From Paramixta manurensis (GTDB lineage: Bacteria; Pseudomonadota; Gammaproteobacteria; Enterobacterales; Enterobacteriaceae): a stretch of 64,000 nt of DNA. Under the pieces are notes generated by a model. It ran no database searches. It worked only from the letters and a program-made list of their open reading frames with translations, and had not been told where the DNA came from. Within the stretch, counting starts at the first letter, position 1; every line of letters begins with the position of its first letter. A program made the translations under genes and the position numbers. Location of the stretch: positions 62,001 through 126,000 of the forward strand of contig NZ_CP054212.1 in NCBI RefSeq assembly GCF_013285385.1, written 5' to 3'. Of this stretch, positions 41,799 through 51,837 are shown piece after piece.

Positions 41799-42725
41799 CT
41801 ATTCGCCCGGAAATAAAAACGGATTAAGGCTACTGCGGGCAAACCCTTCTTGCTCCATACGTGCATCAAGCACCAGCGAGGCCAGATCGTCAGCCACCGG
41901 TTCAACCGCCGGGTCTTTTTCCTGATACAGCATTTTCAGATAGGTGCCGCAATCGCCGCAGCTTTCCGCTTTAACCGGGGCGTTTTCACTGTCCAGCGAC
42001 CAATAATGGAGATCGCGTGTTTGTTCACAGTTACTGCACTTGGCACGTACAACATACCATTCACTTTCGCACAAATTACAGTGCAAATAACGCAGCCCGC
42101 CGTTTTGCGCGCCCATATGAACGATGCTGGTAACCGGCACGCTTCCGCAGACCGGGCAAAACTGTCGCTGTTCGCCATATTCCGCACGGGCTTTTCCGGG
42201 GATCAGCGCCGCCATTTGCGCCCAATAGATGGATAGCGCGGCCCAAATAAATGGGGCGGTATCGCTATTGACGCGGGCGAACTCATTGGCGAACAGCGCG
42301 TTGGCCATATCGTCCAGTTCCTGCACCGAGGCTTTTTCCAGATTCTCCAGCACCGACAAGGCCTGACCGCTCATTTCCGGTTTCAGCTCGGCGATCAGCG
42401 AATGCAGCAAACGCTGCCAGTGGGCGTCACGCGGCAGGGTGTGGATATCGAGCGGCGGCTTGCCGTTAGCGGCGGTTTCCACTAAGCGTGCGTGTAAATC
42501 CATCTGTAAAGGATGGTCATACAGCACAATTTCCTGCGCCGCAGCGATGGTTGCCGCAAAGCGTAAATAGTCGCCGAGCGGGTTTTTTTCCGCCAACTGG
42601 CGCAGGCGCGCGGCGCGGCGGCTATACAAATTTTTCAGGCGTGGGAAAAGTAACGGCGGAATCATCTCCGCCGTTTTTTTATCGCTCTTTTCCAACTGCT
42701 CTTGCGGAATAATGCGAATACTCAT
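41799..42725 (-). CDS. fdhE: Formate dehydrogenase accessory protein FdhE
   Basis: 308 residues (E. coli 309). Four CxxC pairs form a rubredoxin-like metal site: CPVC, CNLC, CSNC and CGDC between about residues 185 and 270. FdhE is a cytoplasmic factor needed for assembly of the Tat-exported formate dehydrogenases. Its ATG overlaps the fdoI stop (TGATG at 42723-42727). Confidence 0.95.
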   Translation of the reverse strand: MSIRIIPQEQLEKSDKKTAEMIPPLLFPRLKNLYSRRAARLRQLAEKNPLGDYLRFAATIAAAQEIVLYDHPLQMDLHARLVETAANGKPPLDIHTLPRDAHWQRLLHSLIAELKPEMSGQALSVLENLEKASVQELDDMANALFANEFARVNSDTAPFIWAALSIYWAQMAALIPGKARAEYGEQRQFCPVCGSVPVTSIVHMGAQNGGLRYLHCNLCESEWYVVRAKCSNCEQTRDLHYWSLDSENAPVKAESCGDCGTYLKMLYQEKDPAVEPVADDLASLVLDARMEQEGFARSSLNPFLFPGE

Positions 42726-43372
42726 CAGGGTCGTTTTTCCTGTTGTTTCGGGCGGCTCTGCTGTGCAACAGCACGATACCAGCGCGGATGGTGCTTCTTA
42801 GCCCAGGCCGACGTGACCCAACCTTCCACCATCGCGGTGATGGTACCTTTTACCCACAGCGCGGCATAGATGTGGATCATGATCACGATGATCAGGCCCA
42901 CCGCCGCAAAAGAGTGCGCCATTAAGGCCAGGCGAATCAGTGGGATGGGGAACGCGCCGGCAAACCACGGACGCCAAATCACAATCCCACTGGCTAACAA
43001 CAGCAACAAGCTGAAGATCGCCGCCCAGAATACGCACTTCTGCCCGAAATTATAGCGCCCGGTATCGCCGACCTCTTCATTTTGGGCAATTTTATGGATA
43101 TTTTTTGCCCAAATAATATCTTCGCGGTCAATAAGGTTATGTTTCCAGTAGCGAAAAAACATAATCAAAAATGCCGCGAACATAATGACACCGACAAACG
43201 GATGCAGGATACGCGCCAGTTGCGGCGTACCCAGCACATTCATCAGCCAGTTGAAAGAGGGGAAGAAAAAGCCCAGCCCGCTCAGCGCGGCAAAAACAAA
43301 GCAGAACGCGACAATCCAGTGATTGATACGTTCCGGCGCGCTGTAGCGTACAATGCGTTCGCGCTTTTTCAT
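42725..43372 (-). CDS. fdoI: Formate dehydrogenase-O cytochrome b556 subunit
   Basis: 215 residues with four membrane helices (INHWIVAFCFVFAALSGLGF, LHPFVGVIMFAAFLIMFFRY, a third starting FWAAIFSLLLLLASGIVIW, and AHSFAAVGLIIVIMIHIYAA) and conserved His residues as haem ligands. It accepts electrons from FdoH and reduces menaquinone or ubiquinone. Overlaps fdoH by 4 bases (ATGA). Confidence 0.95.
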   Translation of the reverse strand: MKKRERIVRYSAPERINHWIVAFCFVFAALSGLGFFFPSFNWLMNVLGTPQLARILHPFVGVIMFAAFLIMFFRYWKHNLIDREDIIWAKNIHKIAQNEEVGDTGRYNFGQKCVFWAAIFSLLLLLASGIVIWRPWFAGAFPIPLIRLALMAHSFAAVGLIIVIMIHIYAALWVKGTITAMVEGWVTSAWAKKHHPRWYRAVAQQSRPKQQEKRP

Positions 43373-44256
43373 GGTTTGCGCTCCTCTTCTTCCTCGTCTT
43401 CATCAACCCGGTTCGGCCCAATACCTACGTAGTGGAAGACACTGGCGGCAAAGGTTGCCGCGAAGCCAAGGGCGGCCAGCGGTTTCCAGACGCCTTTCCA
43501 GAAGGTGACGGTTGGGCTGATACTCGGGTTATCCGGTAAACCGTGATACAACTGCGGTTTATTGGCGTGGTGCAACACATACATCACGTGGGTGCCGCCA
43601 ACGCCTTCCGGATCGTAGAGCCCGGCGTTTTGGTAACCGCGCGTTTTTAGCTCGGTAACCCGATCGGCCGCGCGTTGTTTCATATCCTCTTTGGTGCCGA
43701 AATGAATAGCGCCGGTTGGACAGGTTTTCACACAGGCCGGTTCCTGACCGACGGTGACACGATCGACGCACAACGTGCATTTATACACGCGGTTATCGTC
43801 TTTATTCAGCCGCGGCACGTCAAACGGACAACCCGCGATGCAATAGCCGCAACCAATGCAATGTTCGGATTGAAAATCAACAATGCCGTTTGCATACTGA
43901 ATAATCGCGCCTTCCGATGGACAGGCTTTCAGGCAACCCGGATCCGCGCAGTGCATACAGCCATCTTTGCGGATTAACCACTCCAGCTTGCCATTTTCTT
44001 CCACCTCGGAAAAACGCATTACCGTCCAGGATTTAGCGGTCAAATCGGCGGGGTTGTCATACACCCCGACGTTATGCCCCACCTCATCACGGATGTCATT
44101 CCATTCGGAACAGGCCACCTGACAGGCTTTGCAGCCGATACAGGTGGTAACATCGATCAGTTTTGCCACTTCTTCCTGATGGTTTCGCGCCTGCGGAGCA
44201 GGCGTAAAACCGTTGGTTGCTGAGCGGCGGATAATGTCTTGCGATTGATAAGCCAT
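43369..44256 (-). CDS. fdoH: Formate dehydrogenase-O iron-sulfur subunit
   Basis: 295 residues (E. coli 300). Four Cys groups for [4Fe-4S] clusters: CIGCKACQVAC, CMHCADPGCLKAC, CIGCGYCIAGCPFD and CTLCVDRV..CVKTCP. One C-terminal membrane anchor (PLAALGFAATFAASVFHYVG). It passes electrons from the periplasmic FdoG to FdoI. 12 bases after fdoG. Confidence 0.96.
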   Translation of the reverse strand: MAYQSQDIIRRSATNGFTPAPQARNHQEEVAKLIDVTTCIGCKACQVACSEWNDIRDEVGHNVGVYDNPADLTAKSWTVMRFSEVEENGKLEWLIRKDGCMHCADPGCLKACPSEGAIIQYANGIVDFQSEHCIGCGYCIAGCPFDVPRLNKDDNRVYKCTLCVDRVTVGQEPACVKTCPTGAIHFGTKEDMKQRAADRVTELKTRGYQNAGLYDPEGVGGTHVMYVLHHANKPQLYHGLPDNPSISPTVTFWKGVWKPLAALGFAATFAASVFHYVGIGPNRVDEDEEEEERKP

Positions 44257-44268
44257 GAACAGCCTCCG

Positions 44269-47200
44269 CTACACTTTTTCCACGTTAACCAGGAACGCCT
44301 TGAACTCTGGCGTTTGCGTATTGGCGTCACCGACGAACGGTGTCAATGTATTGGCGATAAAGCCTTTTTTCGCCACACCCTGATAACCCCAGTGAATCGG
44401 GATACCAATGGTGTCGACCTGCTGGCCGTTAACATTCAGCGTGCGGATACGTTTGGTGACCACCGCTTTGGCTTTGATAAAGCCGCGATTGGAGCTCACT
44501 TTAACCGTATCACCCTGCACAATGCCCAATTTACCCGCCAGTTTTTCGCCAATCTCGACAAACTGTTCCGGCTGCGCGATGGCGTTAAGCAGCGCGTGTT
44601 TGGTCCAGAAGTGGAAATGTTCGGTCAGGCGATAGGTGGTGCCGACGTAAGGGAATTGCTCGGCTTTACCCATTGCTTCCAGATCGCTTTTAAACACGCG
44701 TGCTGCTGGGTTCGAAATCACTTTCGGATGCAGCGGGTTGGTGCCTAACGGTGTTTCAAACGGCTCGTAGTGTTCCGGGAACGGGCCTTCCGCCATCTTA
44801 TCCAGCGCAAACAGGCGGCCCATCCCTTCCGGCTGCATGATAAATGGCCCGACGTCACTACCTGGCGCGGCGGTGCTGTAGTCCGGAATATCCTGTCCAC
44901 TCCACTTAGCGCCATCCCAGTGCAGCAAGGCGCGTTTCGGATCCCAGGGTTTACCCTGCGGGTCGGCGGATGCGCGGTTATACAGAATGCGGCGGTTCAA
45001 CGGCCATGCCCATGTCCAATTGAGCGTATTGCCCAACCCGGACGGGTCGGTGTTATCGCGCCGTGCCATCTGGTTACCTTCCGGCGTCCAGCTCCCGGCG
45101 AAGATCCAGCAGCCGCTTGAAGTGGTGCCATCATCACGTAGATGAGCAAAGGTGCTCAACTGCTGGCCTTTTTTCGCCAACACCACGCCTTTATCATCGA
45201 CGATATCCGCCAGCGCTTTACCGTTGCTCTCCATTGCCACCTCTTCCGAAGCCGGGTTCTCCGGCGTCAGGAAGTTCCAGGTCATATTCAGTACCGGCTC
45301 CGGCGTGGCGCCGCCTTCGTTGGCGTACATCTCACGCAGACGCAGATAGATGCCGGCGAGGATTTCGCCATCATTCAGCGCTTCGCCTGGCGCATCCGCG
45401 CCTTTCCAGTGCCACTGTAGCCAGCGCGCGGAGTTAACAATGGAGCCGTTCTCTTCCGCAAAGCAGGTGGAGGGCAGACGGAACACTTCGGTCTGAATCG
45501 TGGCCGGATCGACGTCGTTAAATTCACCGTGATTCTGCCAGAAGGTCGACGTTTCGGTATTTAACGGGTCGATAGTGACAAAGTATTTCAGCTTCGACAG
45601 CGAGGCGATCACCTTCGCCTTGTTCGGGAAGGAAGCCACCGGGTTGAAACCCTGACACAGATAGCCGTTTACCTTGCCCTGCGACATCATGTCGAAATAC
45701 TGCAATACGTCGTAGCTCTTATCCCATTTTGGTAGCCAGTCGAAGCCCCAATCATTCTCTTTCTGCGCTTTATCGCCGTAGAACGCTTTCATCATACTTA
45801 CGAAGAATTTCGGGTAGTTGCTCCAGTAGTTTACCTGGCCGGGCAAGGTCGGTTTAGGCGTATTGGCCGTGAGATAGGTTTGCAGATCGGCCTGTTTATC
45901 CGACGGCAAGGTCATGTAACCGGGCAGACTCTGCGAGAGCAAACCGAGGTCGGTTAAACCCTGAATATTGGAGTGGCCGCGTAGGGCGTTTACGCCGCCG
46001 CCCGCCATGCCCATATTGCCGAGCAGTAGCTGGATCATCGCCATGGTACGAATGTTCTGCGCGCCAACCGAGTGCTGCGTCCAGCCGAGCGCGTAGAGGA
46101 ACGACGCGGTACGGTCGTGCGCACTGGTTTCGCCCAGCAATTCGCACACCTGTAGGAAATCCGCCTTCGGCGTACCACAGATATTTTCGACCACGTCTGG
46201 CGTATAGCGGCTGACGTGCGTTTTCAGCAGGTTCCACACGCAACGCGGATGCGCCAGCGTCAGATCGCGTTTGGCGAAGCCGTTTTCATCCAGTTCATAG
46301 TTCCAACTGGTTTTGTCGTAGCTACGGGTGGCTTCGTCATAGCCGCTGAACAAGCCATCATCAAAACGAAAATCATCGCGGACGATCAGGCTCGCATTGG
46401 TATAGGCCTCAACGTATTCACGGTTGATTTTGTTATGGTTGATCAGGTACAGCAGGACGCCTGACAAGAAGGCAATGTCAGTACCGGAACGAATTGGCGT
46501 ATAAAAGTCCGCCACCGATGCAGTACGCGTAAAGCGCGGATCGATGACAATCAATTTGGCACGGTTATGGATTTTGGCTTCCATCGCCCAGCGGAACCCC
46601 ACCGGATGCGCTTCTGCCGCATTACCGCCCATAACAATAATCAGGTTCGCATTTCGAATATCAACCCAGTGGTTGGTCATCGCACCGCGACCAAAAGATG
46701 GAGCAAGACTTGCTACCGTTGGTCCGTGTCAGACGCGCGCCTGGTTATCGACGGCTAACATGCCGAGCGATCGAGTGAATTTCTGCGTTAAATAGCCGGT
46801 TTCGTTACTGGAGGCGGAGGCACACAAAATACCGGTGCTGAGCCAGCGGTTAACCGTGACGCCCGCCGGGTTTTTGGCGATGAAGTTAGCATCGCGATCC
46901 GCTTTCATCAGTTTGGCGATGCGGGTAAAGGCATCATCCCAGCTAATACGTTGCCATTTATCTGAGCCTGGCGCGCGATATTCAGGGTATTTTAGTCGGC
47001 TTTCACTGTGAACAAAATCCAGCAATCCTGCGCCTTTCGGGCACAGCGCACCGCGGCTAACCGGGTGATCCGGATCCCCTTCAATATGGAAAATAGACTG
47101 TTTGGCATTTTCTGCGCCGTCGCCGAGGCTGTACATCAACAGACCACAGCCAACCGAGCAATACGTACAGGTGTTACGGGTTTCACGGGCACGCAGTAAT

Positions 47201-47316
47201 TTATATTGCCGCGTTTCCGCTAGCGCGACCTCGGGCATAAAGCCCAGCGCTGCTGCCGTGGTGCCTGCCATACCGCCCGCGCAGATTTTGAAGAACTTTC
47301 TTCTGCTGACTTGCAT
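44269..47316 (-). CDS. fdoG: Formate dehydrogenase-O major subunit, selenoprotein
   Basis: 1015 residues counting Sec; start ATG 47316 (RBS AAGGAATTACC), not the in-frame codon at 47340. The Tat signal is MQVSRRKFFKICAGG; a [4Fe-4S] site follows (CTYCSVGCGLLMYS). At residue 196 the UGA codon 46729-46731 sits where E. coli FdoG/FdnG has Sec (ARV-U-HGPTVASLAPSFGRG); it ligates the Mo/W-bis-MGD. After it the frame is open to the molydopterin dinucleotide-binding C-terminus. It oxidises formate to CO2 in the periplasm. An automatic caller will split it at 46729. Confidence 0.96.
46700..46717 (-). promoter_or_regulatory. bSECIS hairpin of fdoG
   Basis: Read leftward, GGUAGCAAGUCUUGCUCC begins 11 bases after the UGA. 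GG pairs with CC, then a bulged U, then AGCAA with UUGCU around a GUC loop. This is the architecture of E. coli fdhF (GG-U-UGCA-GGUC-UGCA-CC), whose bulged U and loop bind SelB. Confidence 0.85.
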
Positions 47317-47530
47317 GGTAATTCCTTGTTTTTTCGACATTGCTCTGGCTATCCATCAACAGTGATAGCACCGGTTATTATCGTCTTCTTTCGGGCGCGC
47401 ACTACTATGGCTAAACGGGTCTGGCAAAATTTTTTGCGGTGCGCCCGGCATCGGTTCAGAATTAGCAACCGAGGTGAGTATTAATACTACCACCAGCCAG
47501 GTGGTTTTGTTGTCAGCAGGTGGTTAATAA

Positions 47531-48361
47531 GTGAAAAAAATAGATCAGAAAACTGCCGTAAATGTGAACAATCTCTCAGGCGTAAGCGAAACACAGGTGT
47601 GGCAACGCGCCGCTTTGTCGACCTCGCAACCCGACTGGCTGGCGGAAGAAGTCGCCGTGGCGTTGGTCTATAACGGGATTTCGCATGTGGTGATGATGGC
47701 AACGCCAAAAGATTTAGAGGCATTTGCGATTGGGTTCTCACTCTCTGAAGGAATTATTGATTCGCCGCGTGATATTTTCGGTATTGATGTGGTGCCGTCT
47801 TGCCACGGGATTGAAGTGCAGATTGAACTCTCCAGCCGCCGCTTTATGGGGTTAAAAGCTCGGCGTCGTGCTATGGCGGGCCGCACCGGCTGCGGTATTT
47901 GCGGCGTGGAGCAGTTGGATGAAATTGGCAAGCCGGTGCCGCCATTGCCGTTTACCCAATCTTTTGATTTAGGGTGGTTGGATACCGCGTTGCAACAGCT
48001 CAACGACTATCAGCCGGTTGGCAAACTTACCGGGTGTACCCATGCCGCAGCGTGGATAGCTAGCGATGGGCAGATTACCGGCGGTTATGAGGATGTTGGG
48101 CGGCATGTCGCGCTGGATAAATTGCTGGGTTACCGCAGTCAGCAGCCGTGGCATGACGGTGCGGTGCTGGTTTCCAGCCGCGCCAGCTATGAAATGGTGC
48201 AAAAATCGGTGATGTGCGGCGTTGAAATTTTGTTTGCGGTATCTGCCGCGACCCAACTGGCGGTAGAGGTTGCACAACGTAGCAACCTTACATTGGTCGG
48301 TTTTAGTAAACCCGGCCGCGCCACGGTGTATACCCATCCACAACGACTGAGCAGTAAATAA
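47531..48361 (+). CDS. fdhD: Sulfurtransferase FdhD for formate dehydrogenase
   Basis: 276 residues (E. coli 277). The start is GTG at 47531. The persulfide-carrying CxxC is in GRTGCGICGVEQ; the nucleotide/Moco-binding GYEDVGRHVALDKLLG follows. It moves sulfur from IscS to the molybdenum cofactor of FdoG. It is divergent from fdoG across 214 bases. Confidence 0.94.
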   Translation: MKKIDQKTAVNVNNLSGVSETQVWQRAALSTSQPDWLAEEVAVALVYNGISHVVMMATPKDLEAFAIGFSLSEGIIDSPRDIFGIDVVPSCHGIEVQIELSSRRFMGLKARRRAMAGRTGCGICGVEQLDEIGKPVPPLPFTQSFDLGWLDTALQQLNDYQPVGKLTGCTHAAAWIASDGQITGGYEDVGRHVALDKLLGYRSQQPWHDGAVLVSSRASYEMVQKSVMCGVEILFAVSAATQLAVEVAQRSNLTLVGFSKPGRATVYTHPQRLSSK

Positions 48362-48362
48362 G

Positions 48363-49142
48363 TTACGCTAACACGACTTCTGGTAGAGCAAGACGCAGGG
48401 CCGCCAGCGCCGGGTTCTGCCCGGCATCAGCATCGGTGATCAGCACATCGATCTCGCGCGGCGTGGCATACAAACTACGGCTGACAATACCCAGTTTACT
48501 ATGGTCTGCCAGTATTATCAGTTGAGTGGCCTGTTGCGTCATGGCACGGGCAATGGCGGCTTCATGCGGCTGAAAACTGCTGGCGCCGCTATTGGCATCG
48601 ATACCCACCGGCGAAAGCAGAGCAATATCCGCCCGATAGCGATAAATTTCCCCCATGGTTTGTTCACCACGCGTTTGCTGCGCGCCAGCGGTCATCATGC
48701 CGCCAATCAGGATCACCTGATTATTGAGGTGTTCATCTTCTTCCGCCGCCGTCAGCTTTAACGCGGCCTGTAGACTATTGGTGATCACTGTTAGCCCCGA
48801 CATTGAGCGCATCTCATCCGCCAGCAGAGTGGTGGTGCTGCCCCCATCCAAAAACACGGTTTGGCCAGCGTGTAGGTGCTGTACTGCGGCGCGGGCGATT
48901 GCACGTTTTTCTTTCGCCATTGCGGCGTGGCGTACTGCCAGTGGCGGCTCGGTATGTCGGTTTCCTACCGCAATCAGGCCGCCATGCACACGGCGTGCGA
49001 CGCCGAGCGCCTCCAGTTCAATAATGTCGCGGCGCGCGGTTTCTCGTGAAATGCCTAATTCTTTGATAATACGTTCAGTGCTGACCTGATGAAGGGTAGT
49101 AAGCAGTGCGCGAATGCGGTGTAAACGGGTTTCCTGCAACAT
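48363..49142 (-). CDS. DeoR-family transcriptional regulator
   Basis: 259 residues from ATG 49142; a longer frame reaches 49202. The N-terminal DeoR helix-turn-helix (VSTERIIKELGISRETARRD) is followed by the sugar-phosphate-isomerase-like ligand domain with FLDGGSTTTLLADEM, ILIGGMM and LADHSKLG. It ends one base after fdhD (convergent). It is divergent from the aminotransferase gene across 197 bases and is its likely regulator. Confidence 0.88.
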   Translation of the reverse strand: MLQETRLHRIRALLTTLHQVSTERIIKELGISRETARRDIIELEALGVARRVHGGLIAVGNRHTEPPLAVRHAAMAKEKRAIARAAVQHLHAGQTVFLDGGSTTTLLADEMRSMSGLTVITNSLQAALKLTAAEEDEHLNNQVILIGGMMTAGAQQTRGEQTMGEIYRYRADIALLSPVGIDANSGASSFQPHEAAIARAMTQQATQLIILADHSKLGIVSRSLYATPREIDVLITDADAGQNPALAALRLALPEVVLA

Positions 49143-49339
49143 AAACTTTTCCGGCAAGGCAGCGATAAAGTGAAACGAAACTCTACCATAGTGGAGAATC
49201 ACGCCAACCGCATGTGTATTTTGTTGTATTTGTGCATTTGGTTGCTTTTTTGCCGAAATGCGCCATCATAAGCGCATACCGTATACTTTCTGAACATCCG
49301 TTCGTCAGACCACTACGCCTTTTCGTCACGGGAGTCATC

Positions 49340-50680
49340 ATGGCTACACGCTCGACCATTATGGATACCAACAGTTTTCGCGCCGAACACGCCGCCGGTT
49401 TAGATGCGAATCTACGCAAATTGACCGATAAACGCCAGAAATTGCTCGGCGAGTCTTATCGCCTGTTTTATCGCAAACCGGTGCATTTGGTGCGCGGCGA
49501 GGGGCAATATCTATGGGACGCGGCTGGCGAGAAGTATCTGGACGTGTATAACAACGTGGCGAGTATCGGTCACTGCCACCCGGCGGTGATTGAGGCGGTG
49601 CATCAACAGATGCAACGGTTAAACACCCATACGCGATATTTGCACGAGGCGATTCTTGACTATTCGGAGGCGTTACTGGCGACCATGCCTGCGGCGATCG
49701 ACCGCGCGATGTATATGTGTACCGGATCTGAAGCGAATGATTTAGCCATTCGCGTGGCGCGTGCCTACAGCGGCGGTAGCGGTATTATTGTCAGCCAGGA
49801 AGCCTATCATGGCACCAGCGAGTTAACCTCGGGCGTGTCGCCGGCGCTGGGCAGCGGGCAACCGTTAGCCGCCACTACGCGCCTCGTTCCGCCGCCGGAC
49901 CGCTACCGTGTTAACGCGCCCGATTTGGGCACCTGGTTCGCCACGCAGATTCAGCGGCAAATTGATGATATGCAGGCGCACGGCATCAAGTTCGCCGGTT
50001 TTCTGGCAGACTCTATTTTCTCCTCCGACGGTGTATTGCCCGATCCGCGCGGCTTTTTGCAGCAGGCGATTGAGGTGGTGCATAACAATGGCGGCATCTT
50101 TATTGCCGATGAAGTTCAGCCTGGTTTCGGACGGACCGGCGAGGCATTCTGGGGGTTTGCGCGCCATGGCGTGGTGCCTGATATTGTGACTACCGGCAAA
50201 CCGATGGGGAACGGCATTCCGGTCTCCGGCCTGCTGGCGAAAAGCGAAGTGCTCGCTGCCTTTAGCGATGCGATCCCCTATTTCAATACTTTCGGCGGGA
50301 ACCCGGTGTCAATGGCCGCCGCGCAGGCGGTGCTGAAGGTTATTCATGAAGAGCAGTTGCAGGAACATAGCCGGGTAGTCGGTGCCAAACTGCTGGCCGA
50401 ACTGAAGACGCTGATGGATAAATATGACTGCGTTGGCGATGTGCGCGGCGCCGGTTTGTTTATTGGCTTTGAGCTGGTGGCGGATCGCGAGAATAAAACG
50501 CCGGACAAAGCGCTGGCGCTGGATGTGGTTGAGCAATTGCGCGATAACCATGTGCTAACCTCGGTTGCCGGGCCTTATGGCAATGTTCTGAAACTGCGCC
50601 CGCCTCTCGCTTTTCAGGAGCAGGATATTGATTGGTTGGTGGGCGCGCTGGACAGGTCGTTAGCCGCGCTGGGTCGTTAA
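49340..50680 (+). CDS. Class-III PLP aminotransferase, substrate unknown
   Basis: 446 residues from ATG 49340 (RBS GGGAG); an ORF extension to 49214 lies in the promoter. Class-III features: CTGSEANDLAIRVARAYSGG, the PLP Asp in IFIADEVQPGFGRTG, the Schiff-base Lys in TTGKPMGNGIPVSGL and FNTFGGNPVSMAAA. The layout resembles the alanine-glyoxylate/ethanolamine-phosphate phospholyase group (AGXT2-like), so it may be a lyase rather than a transaminase. Probably controlled by the divergent DeoR protein. Confidence 0.85.
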   Translation: MATRSTIMDTNSFRAEHAAGLDANLRKLTDKRQKLLGESYRLFYRKPVHLVRGEGQYLWDAAGEKYLDVYNNVASIGHCHPAVIEAVHQQMQRLNTHTRYLHEAILDYSEALLATMPAAIDRAMYMCTGSEANDLAIRVARAYSGGSGIIVSQEAYHGTSELTSGVSPALGSGQPLAATTRLVPPPDRYRVNAPDLGTWFATQIQRQIDDMQAHGIKFAGFLADSIFSSDGVLPDPRGFLQQAIEVVHNNGGIFIADEVQPGFGRTGEAFWGFARHGVVPDIVTTGKPMGNGIPVSGLLAKSEVLAAFSDAIPYFNTFGGNPVSMAAAQAVLKVIHEEQLQEHSRVVGAKLLAELKTLMDKYDCVGDVRGAGLFIGFELVADRENKTPDKALALDVVEQLRDNHVLTSVAGPYGNVLKLRPPLAFQEQDIDWLVGALDRSLAALGR

Positions 50681-50835
50681 ACGTATGCGACTTTACGCAC
50701 CAGCCCCCTTGCGTTGTATGAAATGGCCCCCATGTAAGAAAGTGGTTGAGAATTAAGGGCTATGCTTTGCCGTGAGGTGAAAAACCTTATGATGTTAAGG
50801 GCATTGATTAACCTTTTCCCAATGGTTTATTTAAC

Positions 50836-50841
50836 TATAAT
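50836..50841 (+). promoter_or_regulatory. sodA promoter -10 candidate
   Basis: A perfect TATAAT about 67 bases before the sodA start, followed by a short leader. No good -35 is visible, which would suit an activator-dependent promoter (sodA is SoxS-activated and Fur/ArcA-repressed in E. coli); I could not place those sites. Confidence 0.5.
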
Positions 50842-50907
50842 GATCCAACTGCTTACGCGGTAGCGACAAAATTAACCTGCCGCCCAACATTATTGGAGAT
50901 GATGAAC

Positions 50908-51525
50908 ATGAGTTATTCACTGCCATCCCTGCCTTACGCTTATGACGCACTGGAACCGCATTTCGACAAGCAGACGATGGAAATCCATCACACCAAACAC
51001 CATCAGACTTACGTCAACAACGCGAATGCCGCGTTGGAAGGGACTGAGTTCGCTAACCTGCCGGTTGATGAGCTACTCACCAAACTGGATCAGGTTCCGG
51101 CCGATAAGAAAACCGTGCTGCGTAACAACGCAGGCGGCCACTCTAACCACAGCTTCTTCTGGAAAGGCCTGAAAACCGGCACCACACTGCAGGGCGACCT
51201 GAAAGCGGCCATCGAAAAAGATTTCGGTAGCGTGGATAAATTTAAAGAAGAGTTTGAAAAAGCCGCGGCGACCCGTTTCGGTTCTGGCTGGGCCTGGCTG
51301 GTTAAAAAAGGCGACAAGCTGGCGGTGGTCTCTACCGCTAACCAGGACAGCCCGCTGATGGGTGAGGCTATTTCCGGCGCTTCAGGCTACCCGATCCTCG
51401 GTCTGGATGTGTGGGAACACGCTTACTACCTGAAGTACCAGAACAAACGTCCTGACTACATCAAAGCATTCTGGAACGTGGTCAACTGGGATGAAGCGGC
51501 AGCCCGTTTCGCCTCTGCTAAGTAA
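50908..51525 (+). CDS. sodA: Superoxide dismutase [Mn]
   Basis: 205 residues, close to E. coli SodA (206). Start ATG 50908 (MSYSLPSLPYAYDALEPHFD) with RBS GGAGAT; the frame opens earlier at 50893. Metal ligands are His27 (IHHTKHHQ region), His in NNAGGHSNHSFFW, and Asp/His in LDVWEHAYYL. It dismutates superoxide in the cytoplasm. Monocistronic, with a terminator downstream. Confidence 0.97.
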   Translation: MSYSLPSLPYAYDALEPHFDKQTMEIHHTKHHQTYVNNANAALEGTEFANLPVDELLTKLDQVPADKKTVLRNNAGGHSNHSFFWKGLKTGTTLQGDLKAAIEKDFGSVDKFKEEFEKAAATRFGSGWAWLVKKGDKLAVVSTANQDSPLMGEAISGASGYPILGLDVWEHAYYLKYQNKRPDYIKAFWNVVNWDEAAARFASAK

Positions 51526-51565
51526 ACCTGGTTTACGCTGTCTTACGGCGGCGTAATCTAAGCAT

Positions 51566-51595
51566 AAAGCCGACGGTGTTTGCCGTCGGCTTTTT
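51566..51595 (+). terminator. sodA terminator
   Basis: AAAGCCGACGG, loop TGTTTG, CCGTCGGCTTT, then TTATTTTT. Strong GC stem and U-tract 40 bases after sodA. Confidence 0.93.
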
Positions 51596-51837
51596 ATTTT
51601 TATCCCTACATATTTTTTCGGTGCCGGGTTCGTCAGCAAGGGAGAACGGAGTGCGTTCAATGAAGAACTCTGATTTTTGATTAATAAATTAATGGCTATT
51701 TAAATTGACCGTTTAGCGGTATTTACTCTTCCATTGCTTGCCAAAAGCCTGGAAGTTGGGCTGAACATTTTCGGTTGCGCCAAGACGCGAGTCGGGTAAT
51801 ATTTGCGGGGGAGACCATATAAACATCAGGGAATAAG

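Noticed and set aside
46729..46731. Apparent nonsense codon splitting formate dehydrogenase into two genes
   Set aside because: Position 196, flanking residues and the SECIS hairpin identify it as selenocysteine.
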